A DNA stretch of 64,000 nt from Bradyrhizobium sp. CCBAU 051011. Its GTDB lineage: Bacteria; Pseudomonadota; Alphaproteobacteria; Rhizobiales; Xanthobacteraceae. The stretch is from NCBI RefSeq assembly GCF_009930815.1, contig NZ_CP022222.1, forward strand, positions 7,482,501 to 7,546,500, in the 5' to 3' direction. Position numbers and translations under genes: made by a program. A model generated the notes under the pieces. That model saw only the letters and a list, made by a program, of their open reading frames with translations. It had not been told where the DNA came from and did no database searches. Each line of letters opens with the position of its first letter. The first letter of the stretch is position 1. Below are positions 54,011 through 63,315 of this stretch, in pieces.

Positions 54011-54910
54011 CTAGTTCGTAACCGGCTTGTTCCTCGGCGGCGAATTGCTGGCCAACGGGGTTGAGAGCGGCACCGGTCCCGGGCTGCTGCTGAGGACGTC
54101 CGGTACATTGGTCGGCACCGGCTTCAACGCGGCACTCTTGTCCGACTCGTCCAGGAACTTGTCGAGCATTTTCTCGATCGAAGACTTGGCTGCGTCAGGC
54201 CCGGTATCGCGCATGTCGTTATGCTGGAAGCCGGTGTTCACCACCGTGATACCGGCCTGCTCGCACTGTTCGTCGTCAGGCACGACGCCGGGGTCCGGCT
54301 TGAACTGCGTATCCTTGGAGCGGAACGACAGGATCTTGAACTTGCCTTCGGTCAGGAACGGGACGCGCAGATTGTCCAGCGTCACCACCTTCTTGATCTC
54401 GTCGGGATACTGCTTGGCGAAATACATCGAGATGTCGCCGCCCATCGAATGCCCGACCATCGTCACCTTTTCATAGTCGGCGTTGGGCTGGACCTTCTTC
54501 ATTTCGTGGATGGCGAAATGGATGTTGGCCACGCCGCGCTGAATCTGCGGCAGACGGCCGACATAGAGCTCGCCGACCTTGGTTACCATCGGCGGATCGG
54601 TCGGCAGATCGTGCTGCGGACTGATCGAAAGGTAGCCGCGCCAGGCGAACACGTTCGACAGGAATGAATACTCGGTATGCTTGACGGTATTGCCGTGATT
54701 GAGGATCGCAACCGGCAGCTTGATCAAGCCGGCATTGGCCTGCATTTCCTTGTCGCGGCGGACGGCGATGTTGACCGCCACCAGGCGATTGTCACGGTCG
54801 GGATCGTGGAACGCGATCGTCTCATGCCGGATCGCCCACTTGCTCGCGGTAAAATACGCGACAGCGACCAGCACCGAGAGTGAAAGCAGAACGAGAATTC
54901 CACGTTTCAT
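54011..54910 (-). CDS. Alpha/beta hydrolase with N-terminal membrane anchor
   Basis: 299 residues. One N-terminal hydrophobic segment (ILVLLSLSVLVAVAYFTA) may be an anchor or signal. The hydrolase fold has the nucleophile elbow GHSMGGD (GxSxG) in VTMVGHSMGGDISMYFAKQYP, a possible oxyanion strand at VAILNHGN, and a late His in GFQHNDM. A Pro/Ser-rich tail follows. The promoter region holds a 22-bp perfect palindrome and a TTGTGC motif shared with the phasin promoter. Substrate unknown; a link to PHB metabolism is only a hypothesis. Confidence 0.85.
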   Translation of the reverse strand: MKRGILVLLSLSVLVAVAYFTASKWAIRHETIAFHDPDRDNRLVAVNIAVRRDKEMQANAGLIKLPVAILNHGNTVKHTEYSFLSNVFAWRGYLSISPQHDLPTDPPMVTKVGELYVGRLPQIQRGVANIHFAIHEMKKVQPNADYEKVTMVGHSMGGDISMYFAKQYPDEIKKVVTLDNLRVPFLTEGKFKILSFRSKDTQFKPDPGVVPDDEQCEQAGITVVNTGFQHNDMRDTGPDAAKSSIEKMLDKFLDESDKSAALKPVPTNVPDVLSSSPGPVPLSTPLASNSPPRNKPVTN

Positions 54911-54976
54911 ATTCGTCCTCGCGCCCCGCTAAGGGCCAACCCTGTTTGAGACTCTTTCGGTCCCTTGTTGATGATA

Positions 54977-54998
54977 TATGTCACGATGGCGTGACATA
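54977..54998. promoter_or_regulatory. 22-bp perfect palindrome upstream of the alpha/beta hydrolase
   Basis: Arms TATGTCACG and CGTGACATA separated by ATGG, 67 bases before the start codon. This length and symmetry are typical of an operator for a dimeric regulator; which one is unknown. Confidence 0.7.
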
Positions 54999-55030
54999 AA
55001 GGCCAAATGTTGTGTACTGACCGCCTGATC

Positions 55031-55060
55031 ATTGTGCGATGCACCTATCCATTGTGCAGC
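55031..55060. promoter_or_regulatory. TTGTGC motifs like those at the phasin promoter
   Basis: ATTGTGCGATGCAC (55031-55044) differs by one base from ATTGTGCGACGCAC in the phasin promoter (49952-49965), and a second half ATTGTGCAGC follows at 55051-55060. It lies farther upstream of the same hydrolase gene. Confidence 0.5.
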
Positions 55061-55225
55061 CGCCCAGTTCCCAAAAATTTGACCGCTTTTCCTTACGTTG
55101 CCTCCCGTCAACCTTTGGTTCGAGGGTTGGATAAAAGTCTAGTGAAAACGTGGTAATGGTCGGTTTGTTCCTTGGCGGGAACCAGTTACCTCCGAAGGTG
55201 TAAAAGTACCGGCAAGGGCAGCGAC

Positions 55226-56010
55226 TTAGACCGTTGTGTAAATAACGAGCTTCAGGGCCGGATCGTCATTGGCCTGGAAGCTTGCATACTCCAGTTTGAG
55301 CCGGCCCTTCTTGGGATGGGTCAAGGATTTCCGTCCTGCCGCGACGCCGCTGACATCATGGGCTTCCCACCAGCCGGCAAATTCCGAACAGCCCTCCCGC
55401 AGACGCGCCAGCAGGTCGCGAAAGGCGGGATCGCCGGCCCAGAGGTCATGCGTCGCCCGGAATTGGGCGACCATGCGCTGGGCCTCGTCCGCCCATGACG
55501 CGCCGAACAAGCGCCGCGTCGCGGGGTTGGTCAGCACGGACAACAGGCTGTTGCGATCGGCCTCTGCGAGCCGGCTGAACGCAAAGATCTCGTCCGCCGC
55601 CACATTCCAGAAGAGAACGTCCCATCGCCTCCCGGTAACATAGGCCGGAAGGTTGAGCTGCTCGACCGTGCGGCGGATCGCCGGGGCACCGTTTCGCGGC
55701 TGAAGGCGCGCCGGTCGGTAGTTTGCGTGAGCTCCTTCAGATGCCGATGCTCGGCCTTCGTCAGCCGCAGCGCGCGCGCCAGTGCGTCGATCGTCGCAGC
55801 CGAAGGGCTGACGGATCTTCCCTGTTCGAGGCGGATGTACCAGTCGACGCCGATGCCAGCGAGTTCGGCCACCTCCTCGCGCCGTAGGCCGGGTGTGCGC
55901 CGCCGCCGGCCGTCCGAGAGGCCCACGGCCTTTGGCGTCAGCTTCTGCCGTCGCGAGCGCAGGAAGTCGCCGAGTTCGCTCTGTCTGGAATTTGCACCTG
56001 CTTCCGCCAT
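55226..56010 (-). pseudogene. MmyB-like XRE-family regulator, frameshifted
   Basis: The first part (56010 to about 55686) encodes an XRE helix-turn-helix: LGDFLRSRRQKLTPKAVGL, RTPGLRREEVAELAGIGVDWYIRLEQGR, ending LTQTTDRRAFSRETVP. The rest of the family's ligand domain continues in another frame (AIRRTVEQLNLPAYVTGRRWDVLFWNVAADEIF, then to the stop at 55226). One C is missing from a CCCC run (plus-strand 55683-55686); a fifth would restore ETVPPAIRR. It is either a pseudogene or a sequencing error. It is divergent from a dehydrogenase that is also frameshifted. Confidence 0.82.
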
Positions 56011-56038
56011 GCGCCGCGCCTTTGAGGAGGGTTCAATA

Positions 56039-56048
56039 ATCCTAGGAT
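56039..56048. promoter_or_regulatory. ATCCTAGGAT palindrome between divergent genes
   Basis: A 10-bp perfect palindrome in an AT-rich setting (AATAATCCTAGGATAATACC), 29 bases upstream of the regulator start and 68 bases upstream of the dehydrogenase start. Candidate operator of the MmyB-like regulator. Confidence 0.5.
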
Positions 56049-56115
56049 AATACCAGGTCTTGTTGAGACTTTGGGGCCTGCGAGAATGCTGCGTCAAACG
56101 ATATCAAGAGGTTCC

Positions 56116-57191
56116 ATGAAGGCTGCCGTCCTCAATGCGCTCGGATCGCCGCTTGCGATCGAAACCCTCGCCGACCCGCCGCTCGGCACCGGCGAGGTCA
56201 TCGTCGACGTCATGGCGAGCCGCGTGCTGGCCTATGCCAACGAAGTCCTCAGCGGCGAACGAAAGTACCTGATGGAACTGCCCATGGTGCCCGGCCCCGG
56301 TGCGATCGGCCGCATCCGCGCCATCGGCCCCGATGCGACCCGTCTTCGTCCCGGCGATTGGGTCTACTGCGATCCGACCGTGCGTTCTCGCGACAATGCG
56401 ATGTCGCCCGACATTGCCCTGCAGGGGCTCACAGCCGGCAGCGAGGGCGGGCTACACCTGCAACGGTATTTCCATGACGGCGCCTGGGCCGAACAGATGC
56501 GCGTGCCGACGGAAAACGCGGTTCCGATCGGCGACATCGATGAAAAGGATGCGGCGCGCTGGTGCGCGCTCGGCACCCTGCTCGTGCCCTACGGCGGTTT
56601 CCTCGCTGCGCAATTCCAGGCCGGAGAGATCGCGTTGGTCAACGGCGCGACCGGCAGCTTCGGCAGCGCAGCCGTCGCCGTGGCGTTGGGGATGGGCGCA
56701 AGCTGCGTGGTGGCGACCGGTCGCAACGAGCAGGCGCTGGCCGATCTGACGCGACGGTTCGGCAGCCGAGTCCGGACCGTGCCTATGCGCGGCCACGAAG
56801 CCGACGATCGCGCGCGCATCCTGCAGGCGGCGCCCGGTCCGATCGACTGCGTGCTCGACATCCTCCCGCCCGCGGCCAATGCCGTGCAAGTACGGACCGC
56901 GGTCATGGCGGTGCGGCCTTATGGGCGTGTGGTATTGATGGGCGGCGTCGGCATGCTCGCCGGCGGCGGCCTCGACCTGCCGTACCCCTGCGAAACTGCA
57001 TCACCCTGCGGGGGCAATGGATGTACCCGCCGCATGCGGCGATCCTGATAGCCGGCCTGATCCGCTCAGGCCTCGTCAGCCTCGATCATTTCGAGGTCAC
57101 CGCGTTCGGCCTCGACCGCGCCAACGAGGCGGTCGCGCATGCCGCCGCCCACAGCGGCCAGTTCAGGATGACGGTCATCCAGCTGCGATAG
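56116..57191 (+). pseudogene. Medium-chain (zinc-type fold) alcohol dehydrogenase/quinone reductase, frameshifted near the 3' end
   Basis: Frame 1 encodes MKAAVLNALGSPLAIETLADPPLGTGEVIVDV, a catalytic-domain fold, the Rossmann motif NGATGSFGSAAVAVALG and PYGRVVLMGGVGML, up to LDLPYP at about 56988. The natural end, LRNCITLRGQWMYPPHAAILIAGLIRSGLVSLDHFEV through a stop at 57189-57191, is in a different frame. A net change of -1 (mod 3), for example loss of 7 bases, fits. Without repair, frame 1 ends at 57048 with an unrelated tail. The start follows AAGAGG. Confidence 0.8.
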
Positions 57192-57213
57192 GCCAAGCCG
57201 GCCCCGATGGCGG

Positions 57214-58149
57214 TCAGGCGCTCAGGATGTCGCCAATGATGTCGTGGACTTCGAGCGGCTTGTCGACCTGGGTGAACCATTCAGCGCGGTTGGCCGCTCG
57301 GCGGCGGCCTCGCTCGTCGAGCGGCAGCTTGAGCTGGCGCAACAGGCTGGTCACCTCCTCGCGCGCCGTGACATGGCCCATGCTGGGTCGAGTTCCGAGC
57401 GTGGCCTCGTCGATGTCGTCGAGGGCCGTCAGTCCGCGCGGAAAGAATTCGCGGTAGACCACCCGTTCGGCAAACCCGTCGATCGAACGGAAACCGAGCC
57501 GCAGCGAGAGGTCCTTCAGGCTGTCGGCGACGAGCTGCTTGTTGCGGGAGCCGATCATCGACAGGCGATTTCGCACCACGATCCAGTCGGTGCTGGCGCC
57601 GTCGAGTTGCCGGCGCTTGCGCCTGGTGTCGCGGACCATTTCCGCATAGTGGCTCTCGCCGGTCACCGAATAGGTGGCGGGATCGACGGTGCCGAGCACG
57701 TCGAAATCGAGGAAGCTGTCGTTGATCGGGGTAACCAGCGTGTCGGCCATCGAATGCGCCAACCGCATCAGATAGGAGTCCGAACCCGGCGTATCGATGA
57801 CGATGAAATCGAAGGCCCGCTCGACCGTGCCGACCGCCTCGGCGAACTGCTGGAACTCGGAGTTTTCATTGTCGGCGATCTGCATCGTCTCGCCGAGCTT
57901 GATGCAGTAATGCACCGGGATTTCGAGATCGAGACCGGTGCGGCGCGCCCACGCGCTCCGGTTGGCGATGTAGCGGGTGAAACTCTTCTGGCGGCAGTCG
58001 AGGTCGATGGTGGCGACGCGCTGCCCGGCCTTCATCAGGGCAACGGCAATGTGCAGGGCGGTGGTGGATTTTCCGGAACCGCCCTTCTCGTTGCCGAGCA
58101 CGACGACATGCGCCGACCCGAACTGACCTTGGCTCGCCTGAAGCAACAT
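57214..58149 (-). CDS. mipZ: Division plane positioning ATPase MipZ
   Basis: A 311-residue ParA/MinD-type P-loop ATPase that forms gradients from ParB at the poles and blocks FtsZ there, placing the septum at midcell. The deviant Walker A is NEKGGSGKST (about 20-29), with VATIDLDCRQKSFTRYIANR and IVIDTPGSDSYLMR (Walker B region). NDSFLDFDVLGTVDP is typical of MipZ. It is confined to alphaproteobacteria. The ATG at 58149 is 21 bases into the family's usual start. Confidence 0.95.
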   Translation of the reverse strand: MLLQASQGQFGSAHVVVLGNEKGGSGKSTTALHIAVALMKAGQRVATIDLDCRQKSFTRYIANRSAWARRTGLDLEIPVHYCIKLGETMQIADNENSEFQQFAEAVGTVERAFDFIVIDTPGSDSYLMRLAHSMADTLVTPINDSFLDFDVLGTVDPATYSVTGESHYAEMVRDTRRKRRQLDGASTDWIVVRNRLSMIGSRNKQLVADSLKDLSLRLGFRSIDGFAERVVYREFFPRGLTALDDIDEATLGTRPSMGHVTAREEVTSLLRQLKLPLDERGRRRAANRAEWFTQVDKPLEVHDIIGDILSA

Positions 58150-58471
58150 GACTCAACCCCCGCACGATATCTTCAAATCACGCGCGACTGCCCGTCAAGT
58201 GAAATGCGCGACGTCGCATTCAAATCACTCGCGGTGTGTCTTAATCATGAATCCCGATGGTGCGGATTTCGTTCCGGTGCCGCGATCAGTCCAGAGACTT
58301 TTCAACCGGCGGGCGCGTGCGTCCGACTTTGGCGTTGAGCTGCCGTAGCCTTGCCATTCCCGAGTAACCTTGGCGGCAAAGCTCTGGCCTTATAAGGTCG
58401 GCGCGCCCGCCAAACGGCGTGGCGCCGCCTGCTCCCTCACCCCGTCACAAGCAGCAAGAGATCGAGGCCCG
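58150..58471. other. Divergent promoter region of mipZ and panC
   Basis: 322 bases without a gene. AT-rich stretches near 58175-58260 suit the mipZ promoter. A direct echo TTCAAATCAC occurs at about 58170 and 58218. No terminator or repeat is evident. Confidence 0.4.
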
Positions 58472-59323
58472 ATGTCGCGAAGTCCCATGGTCGTCCGTAC
58501 CGTTCCTGCATTGCGCCGCGCCGTCGAGGCGTTGCGCGCCCGCAAGGCCGCCGTCGCGCTGGTGCCGACCATGGGTGCGCTCCATGACGGGCATGTGTCG
58601 CTGGTGCGGCTCGCCAAGCAACGCGCCCAGAAAGTCGTCGTCTCGATCTTCGTCAACCCGACGCAATTCGCACCTTCAGAAGATTTCGGTTCGTATCCGC
58701 GCACCTGGAAGGCCGACCTCGCCAGGCTGACCGCCGAGAAGGTCGACCTGATCTGGAATCCGGACGTCAAGGTGATGTACCCGGAAGGCTTCGCCACCAG
58801 GATCGTGCCGGAAGGTCCGGCTACCGCGGGCCTTGAGGATCGTTTCCGGCCGCATTTCTTCGGCGGCGTCGCTACCGTGGTCGGCAAGCTGTTCACCCAA
58901 TGCCGGCCGGACGTCGCGATCTTCGGCGAGAAGGATTTTCAGCAATTGCGGGTGGTGACCCAGATGGCCGCCGATCTCGACCTCGGCGTCAAGGTGATCG
59001 GCTCGCGCACCGTGCGCGAGCGCGACGGGCTCGCGATGTCCTCGCGCAACGTCTACCTGTCGGCGGAGGAACGGCAGACCGCGCCGACGCTCCATCGCGC
59101 CATGAAGGAAAGCGCCAGGCGGCTGAAGGCCGGCGAGGATTTCGAGGCCGCGATGGCAGCCGGCCGCGACCTGATCACCGCCGCCGGCTTCGCGCTGGAC
59201 TATTTCGAGGCCCGGCACGCCGCAACGCTGGCGCGGATTGCGTCGGTCAAGGAAGGACCAGTGCGGATTCTCGTTGCCGCAAAACTCGGCACGACGCGCC
59301 TGATCGATAACATCGGGGTGTAA
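58472..59323 (+). CDS. panC: Pantothenate synthetase
   Basis: A 283-residue enzyme that joins pantoate and beta-alanine with ATP, the last step to pantothenate. Motifs: [20 protein letters not shown] (HxGH nucleotidyl-transferase site), [35 protein letters not shown] and the KMSKS-like SSRNVYLS. The ATG at 58472 is preferred over an upstream in-frame start at 58370. panB is not in the window. Confidence 0.96.
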   Translation: MSRSPMVVRTVPALRRAVEALRARKAAVALVPTMGALHDGHVSLVRLAKQRAQKVVVSIFVNPTQFAPSEDFGSYPRTWKADLARLTAEKVDLIWNPDVKVMYPEGFATRIVPEGPATAGLEDRFRPHFFGGVATVVGKLFTQCRPDVAIFGEKDFQQLRVVTQMAADLDLGVKVIGSRTVRERDGLAMSSRNVYLSAEERQTAPTLHRAMKESARRLKAGEDFEAAMAAGRDLITAAGFALDYFEARHAATLARIASVKEGPVRILVAAKLGTTRLIDNIGV

Positions 59324-59342
59324 GCCGAGAGAAACCGACTGC

Positions 59343-59783
59343 TCAGAGCAGCCCGAGATCGCGTAATTCGCGACGCATCGGTTCCGGCATTGCGGCCACG
59401 CTGGCGGCGGAGGATTTGGTGAGGTCCGGGGGCGCTGCGTCCTCGGTCAAATAGCGCCAGCCCTGGAACGGGCGCATCGGCCGCGGCGAGACCGCAAACA
59501 CCTTGGGCTGCATCACCAGGCGGCACCGCCCGATACCGTCCTTGTCGCGGAACGGCTCTATGGCGATGATCTTTTCGCGCGCGGCGATTTCGCCCTTGAT
59601 CACCCAGTAGAGCGAGCCGCCGGCGAGGATCTCGCCGTCGCGCTTCGGCGTCATCCGCGTGACGTGGACGTGACGAAGCGGCAGGCCCTTTTTCTTGGCA
59701 GTCGCCATGCGTTCGGCAACCCACCCTTTGAGTTCTTTGACCGACTCGCAGCCAACGGCAAGCTTGATGAGATGAAGCGGCAT
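59343..59783 (-). CDS. DUF1489 family protein
   Basis: A 146-residue protein of a conserved alphaproteobacterial family: MPLHLIKLAVGCESVKELKGW, VHVTRMTPKRDGEILAGGSLYWVIKGEIAAREKIIAIEPF and FQGWRYLTEDAAPPDL. It is soluble, alpha/beta in appearance and of unknown function. ATG at 59783 is preferred to an upstream frame extending to 59843. It faces panC convergently with 19 bases between the stops. Confidence 0.92.
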   Translation of the reverse strand: MPLHLIKLAVGCESVKELKGWVAERMATAKKKGLPLRHVHVTRMTPKRDGEILAGGSLYWVIKGEIAAREKIIAIEPFRDKDGIGRCRLVMQPKVFAVSPRPMRPFQGWRYLTEDAAPPDLTKSSAASVAAMPEPMRRELRDLGLL

Positions 59784-59839
59784 GATCCCGCCGATGTAGC
59801 GGCCCGTGTGCGCTTTGAAAAGATCACTCCCTGTGGAGA

Positions 59840-60823
59840 TCACTGCTCATTGTCGGCAGTCCCCGAACCCGACGGCGCGAGCTGGACCGGAGCCGCAGTC
59901 GACGGCCGTTTCGGCGGCGCTGCTGGCGGCTTCTTGGCAGCGGCCAGCGCTGGTGAGGGTGACGCCGATGGTGCCGGCGGCGGTGCCGCGGCTGGGCGCG
60001 GCGCGGCCGGCGATGCCGGCGCGGCAGTAGCCGGCGGCGACGGCTTCGCCGGCGGCTCGGGATTCATGATGCTGACCGGCGGAGTGGAGGCTGAGGTCGG
60101 GAATTCGGCATTGGTGGGCTTCCCTGTCGGCACGGACGGCGGTAGCGCCGCCATCATGCCGGCCGCCGTCTGCGTGGGCGCGTTCCACGATGCCGCGTAG
60201 CGCATGATCAGGTTTTCGTAGAGGCGCTCCTCCATGTTGGCCGCAATCTGGCGCGTGTCGGTCAGCGAGCGGAACGCGCGGCAGGCCGCGGGCGTACAGC
60301 GGTCGCGAACCGTCAGCACATAGGCCGTCAGCCCGTAGCGGTCGCGCTCGACGGCCCGGCGCAGCGCCTGCAAGTCCGAGCCGGCGCCCTTGTTGGCAGT
60401 TGCGACATCGCCGAGCGAGGTCAATAGCGTGATCTGCGAGGCCGCATAGCCCACCGCCGCGGCCACTGACTCGGCCGAACCGAACAACGCCTTCTCGCAT
60501 GCGGCGAGGACGGCATCACCGGCCAGCTCGTCGATGCAGGAAAGTTGCGGCAATGCCGCGGTCGCGGTCAGGACCGGACGAGGCGCTTCCGCCGACTGAA
60601 CTGGGCCGGCCGCGCCCACGCCGCGGAAGGTCACGACTCCCGCAACGCCGATCGCGAGCAGCGTGATCAACGCCAGCACGCCGTTGGCCACGGATCTCTC
60701 CGAGCGCAGCAGCGTGATCAGAACGATGATCCCGACAAATCCGGCGGTGGCCAGCGTCAGGTACAATGGAAGGTTCGGCGAGTGCCAGATCTGATCCAGC
60801 GACGCAGCCCATGCCCAGTTCAT
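59840..60823 (-). CDS. Hypothetical membrane protein with Pro/Ala-rich tail
   Basis: 327 residues. Two N-terminal hydrophobic helices (LPLYLTLATAGFVGIIVLITLL and GVLALITLLAIGVAGVVTF) anchor a domain with four cysteines (SCIDELAGDAVLAACEKALFG and RDRCTPAACRAFRSLTD). The last 110 residues are a Pro/Ala/Ser linker typical of periplasmic or cell-wall-spanning segments. It ends just before the DUF1489 gene. GAGGGA precedes the ATG. No function known. Confidence 0.8.
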   Translation of the reverse strand: MNWAWAASLDQIWHSPNLPLYLTLATAGFVGIIVLITLLRSERSVANGVLALITLLAIGVAGVVTFRGVGAAGPVQSAEAPRPVLTATAALPQLSCIDELAGDAVLAACEKALFGSAESVAAAVGYAASQITLLTSLGDVATANKGAGSDLQALRRAVERDRYGLTAYVLTVRDRCTPAACRAFRSLTDTRQIAANMEERLYENLIMRYAASWNAPTQTAAGMMAALPPSVPTGKPTNAEFPTSASTPPVSIMNPEPPAKPSPPATAAPASPAAPRPAAAPPPAPSASPSPALAAAKKPPAAPPKRPSTAAPVQLAPSGSGTADNEQ

Positions 60824-60974
60824 GTGCGATGTCCCTCAACGCAGCATCAAACGCGATCGAAAGACGAATGCGTCTTTATCGCATTCGCTTTTCGGCAGAA
60901 TGGTTCTGCGAACGGGGCCTTTTGACGGCGCTTCGAATGGAACCCCGTCAAACGGCTGCTTGCACACAACTGTT

Positions 60975-61178
60975 TCAGGAAATCGCGAGCTGGCTTTCCT
61001 TGGCTACCCGTTCGAAAGCTTCGGTCGAGCTTTTGATGCGATACTGACAGTCGTCGCCATCGGTCGGCAGCAGCCTGATCACCTCATAGGTGCCGCTGGC
61101 GGCCGGACGGGCAACGTTGCTGGCAGTAAAATAGACAGTCTCTCCAACGGAGTACTTATGCTTCAACGCCCTCTCCAT
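60975..61178 (-). CDS. Conserved small protein
   Basis: 67 residues: MERALKHKYSVGETVYFTAS, a strand-rich barrel-like core SGTYEVIRLLPTDGDDCQYRI, ending KSSTEAFERVAKESQLAIS. Small proteins of this type, with a Tyr-Lys-rich start and a KSS.EAFERV end, are widespread in rhizobia. Function unknown; an SH3-like fold is likely. Confidence 0.75.
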   Translation of the reverse strand: MERALKHKYSVGETVYFTASNVARPAASGTYEVIRLLPTDGDDCQYRIKSSTEAFERVAKESQLAIS

Positions 61179-61460
61179 TACGCAAGAACGCCGGCCGCGC
61201 TCACGGTCCCGCTAGCTTTCGGCCGACTTGAGAACCCTGCGGCAACCTAGCACAGCCGCCTGCCCAAAAGCCAGCGGCATCGAGGCATGGCCAATACGCA
61301 ATTCGGCATGTTTTTCAGGGCGATAACCTGCAATCCCGCGGGTTCCTCGAGGAAACCCGCCTCGCGGCGTCAAGGCCGGCTTTCCCATTATCGGACAGTT
61401 GGCGGCAGATTGATCGAATTTCGCGGAGCGCCGGGCGCCCTGCCCCCGGCCCGACCGAAA

Positions 61461-62117
61461 TCAGACCGTCTCGAACCGTTCGATGACGAGCGTTTCGGCA
61501 AGGCCGGCGCGGGTCCATTCCTGAAACGCCGGCAGCGACATCATGGCATCGAAATAATGCCGCGCATCGCCTTTCACCTCGATCGCATAGGTACGAAAGC
61601 GATGCACCACAGGAGCGAACATCGCGTCCGCGCCGCTGAACGCGCCGAAGAGAAACGGTCCTTCCTTGCCGTAACGGCTGTTGCAATCGGCCCAGATCTC
61701 CTGGACGCGCGCAACATTGGCGCGCGCATCGTCCGACAGATCGACGGCGCCGACCGGACGATGCAGGTTCATGCCGCATTCATTGCGCAACGGCATGAAG
61801 CCGGAATGCATCTCCGCCGAAATCGAACGCGCATGCGCCCGGCGGGCGCGATCCTCGGGCCACAGCTTCGCCTGCGGATATTTCTCGGCGAGATATTCGA
61901 TGATCGAAAGCGAATCCCATACCGTGAGGTCGCCGTCGATCAGCGCCGGCACCTTGCCCGCCTTCGAAAAGCTCAGGATCCGGTCCTTGTCCGCCTTGTC
62001 GTCGGTATAGAGCGGGATGAACACTTCCTCGAAGGGGATGTTGTTGGCGCGCAGCGCCAGCCATGGCCGCATCGACCATGACGAGTAGTTCTTGTTGCCG
62101 ATGACCAGTTTCAACAT
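61461..62117 (-). CDS. Glutathione S-transferase family protein
   Basis: A 218-residue GST. The N-terminal thioredoxin-like half starts LKLVIGNKNYSSWSMRPWLALRANNIPFEEVFIPL, with the active-site Ser in NYSSWS and the Pro-Ala of GKVPALIDGDLTVWDSLSIIEYLAE. An all-helical C-terminal domain follows. This Ser-type group resembles the zeta/beta class. The ATG at 62117 has AGGAT upstream. Confidence 0.92.
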   Translation of the reverse strand: MLKLVIGNKNYSSWSMRPWLALRANNIPFEEVFIPLYTDDKADKDRILSFSKAGKVPALIDGDLTVWDSLSIIEYLAEKYPQAKLWPEDRARRAHARSISAEMHSGFMPLRNECGMNLHRPVGAVDLSDDARANVARVQEIWADCNSRYGKEGPFLFGAFSGADAMFAPVVHRFRTYAIEVKGDARHYFDAMMSLPAFQEWTRAGLAETLVIERFETV

Positions 62118-62210
62118 TTGCGGGAAAAATCCTGTTGGAGCCGGCATCTTGCCATAGTGCACCGCACGCGTTCAACCTGTACATCACGATTGCCATAGCC
62201 ACCATCGGGG

Positions 62211-62900
62211 ATGCCGCCACACATGGGCGCCTATTGGATCGATATCGCCGCCGTCGCTTTCTTCGTCGTGGAGTGGCTGGTCTACGGCTTCACCCTCGAG
62301 CGCACCGCCTATGGCCGCGACAGCCTGTCGGCGCGCATGAACCGCTACCGCGAGGTCTGGGTGCGAAACATGCTCGACCGCGAGGCGCGGATGGTCGACA
62401 TGCAGATCATGGCCTCGCTGCAGAACGGCACCGCCTTCTTCGCCTCCACCAGCCTGATCGCGATCGGTGGCGGGCTTGCGCTGTTGCGCGCGACCAACGA
62501 TGCCCTGGCCGTGCTTCGTGAGCTGCCGGTCGATCTCACCCCCTCGCCTGCGCTGTGGGAGATCAAATGCGTCGGGCTGATCCTGATCTTCATCTATGCC
62601 TTCTTCAAATTCGCCTGGTCGTATCGCCTGTTCAATTATGTCGCGATCCTGTTCGGCGCGATGCCGCCCTCGTCGCAGCGCGACACCGCGGAAGCGGAAG
62701 CCCATGTGATGCGCACGACGCGCCTGTTCGAGGCGGCGGGCCGGCATTTCAACCGCGGCCAGCGCGCCTTTTTCTTCGCGCTCGGCTATCTCGGCTGGTT
62801 CGTCAGCCCCTGGGTTTTGCTGCTAACGACCGCGCTCGTCGTGATCGTGACCTGGCGGCGGCAGTTCGCCTCCAACGCCTGGCGGGCGATGGGGAGCTAG
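62211..62900 (+). CDS. DUF599 family membrane protein
   Basis: A 229-residue protein with four membrane helices (YWIDIAAVAFFVVEWLVYGF, a central pair around TSLIAIGGGLALL and CVGLILIFIYAFFKFAW, and FFFALGYLGWFVSPWVLLLTTALVVIV). Signature of the DUF599 family is the polar RDSLSARMNRYREVWVRNMLDREARMVD loop. An ATG at 62223 is also possible. Function unknown. Confidence 0.9.
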   Translation: MPPHMGAYWIDIAAVAFFVVEWLVYGFTLERTAYGRDSLSARMNRYREVWVRNMLDREARMVDMQIMASLQNGTAFFASTSLIAIGGGLALLRATNDALAVLRELPVDLTPSPALWEIKCVGLILIFIYAFFKFAWSYRLFNYVAILFGAMPPSSQRDTAEAEAHVMRTTRLFEAAGRHFNRGQRAFFFALGYLGWFVSPWVLLLTTALVVIVTWRRQFASNAWRAMGS

Positions 62901-62915
62901 GCGCGGTGTCAAAAT

Positions 62916-63149
62916 TCAGATAGTGGCCCCGGCAAGCAGGAAAGCGGACCCGAGCGCGAGCAGCGCAAGACCGGGCCAGTTCGATTTGAGCTCAAAGCCG
63001 CCACCCGGTCTTTCAGGTTCCAGGGTGTCGCCGGGTCGCCCGGCGCGAAGTCGCTTTCTACCGCTTAGCCGGCCATGCCAGATTGGCTGAAACGCCAGCT
63101 GCAGTATCCCGCCGAAAACAAGAAGCACACCAAGCCAAATGAGTGTCAT
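62916..63149 (-). CDS. Small two-helix membrane protein
   Basis: 77 residues: a first hydrophobic helix MTLIWLGVLLVFGGILQLAF, a basic polar loop (SGRKRLRAGRPGDTLEPERP) and a second helix WPGLALLALGSAFLLAGATI. GGGAG lies 7 bases before the ATG. No family recognised. It ends 15 bases from the convergent DUF599 gene. Confidence 0.65.
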   Translation of the reverse strand: MTLIWLGVLLVFGGILQLAFQPIWHGRLSGRKRLRAGRPGDTLEPERPGGGFELKSNWPGLALLALGSAFLLAGATI

Positions 63150-63315
63150 GCTCGTCTCCCGCCAGTGAATGGGCCGCGAGCTGCCGCCGGCCGAAGGCTC
63201 GGCGTCTCTTGGTCGATTATCAACGTCCGGCCGGTGCTTCCGGTTCGCCGATCGTGGTTCCATTTGGCCCTCAAAGAGCGACCTCCACCTCTCCCGAGGC
63301 CGGGATGATCACGCG

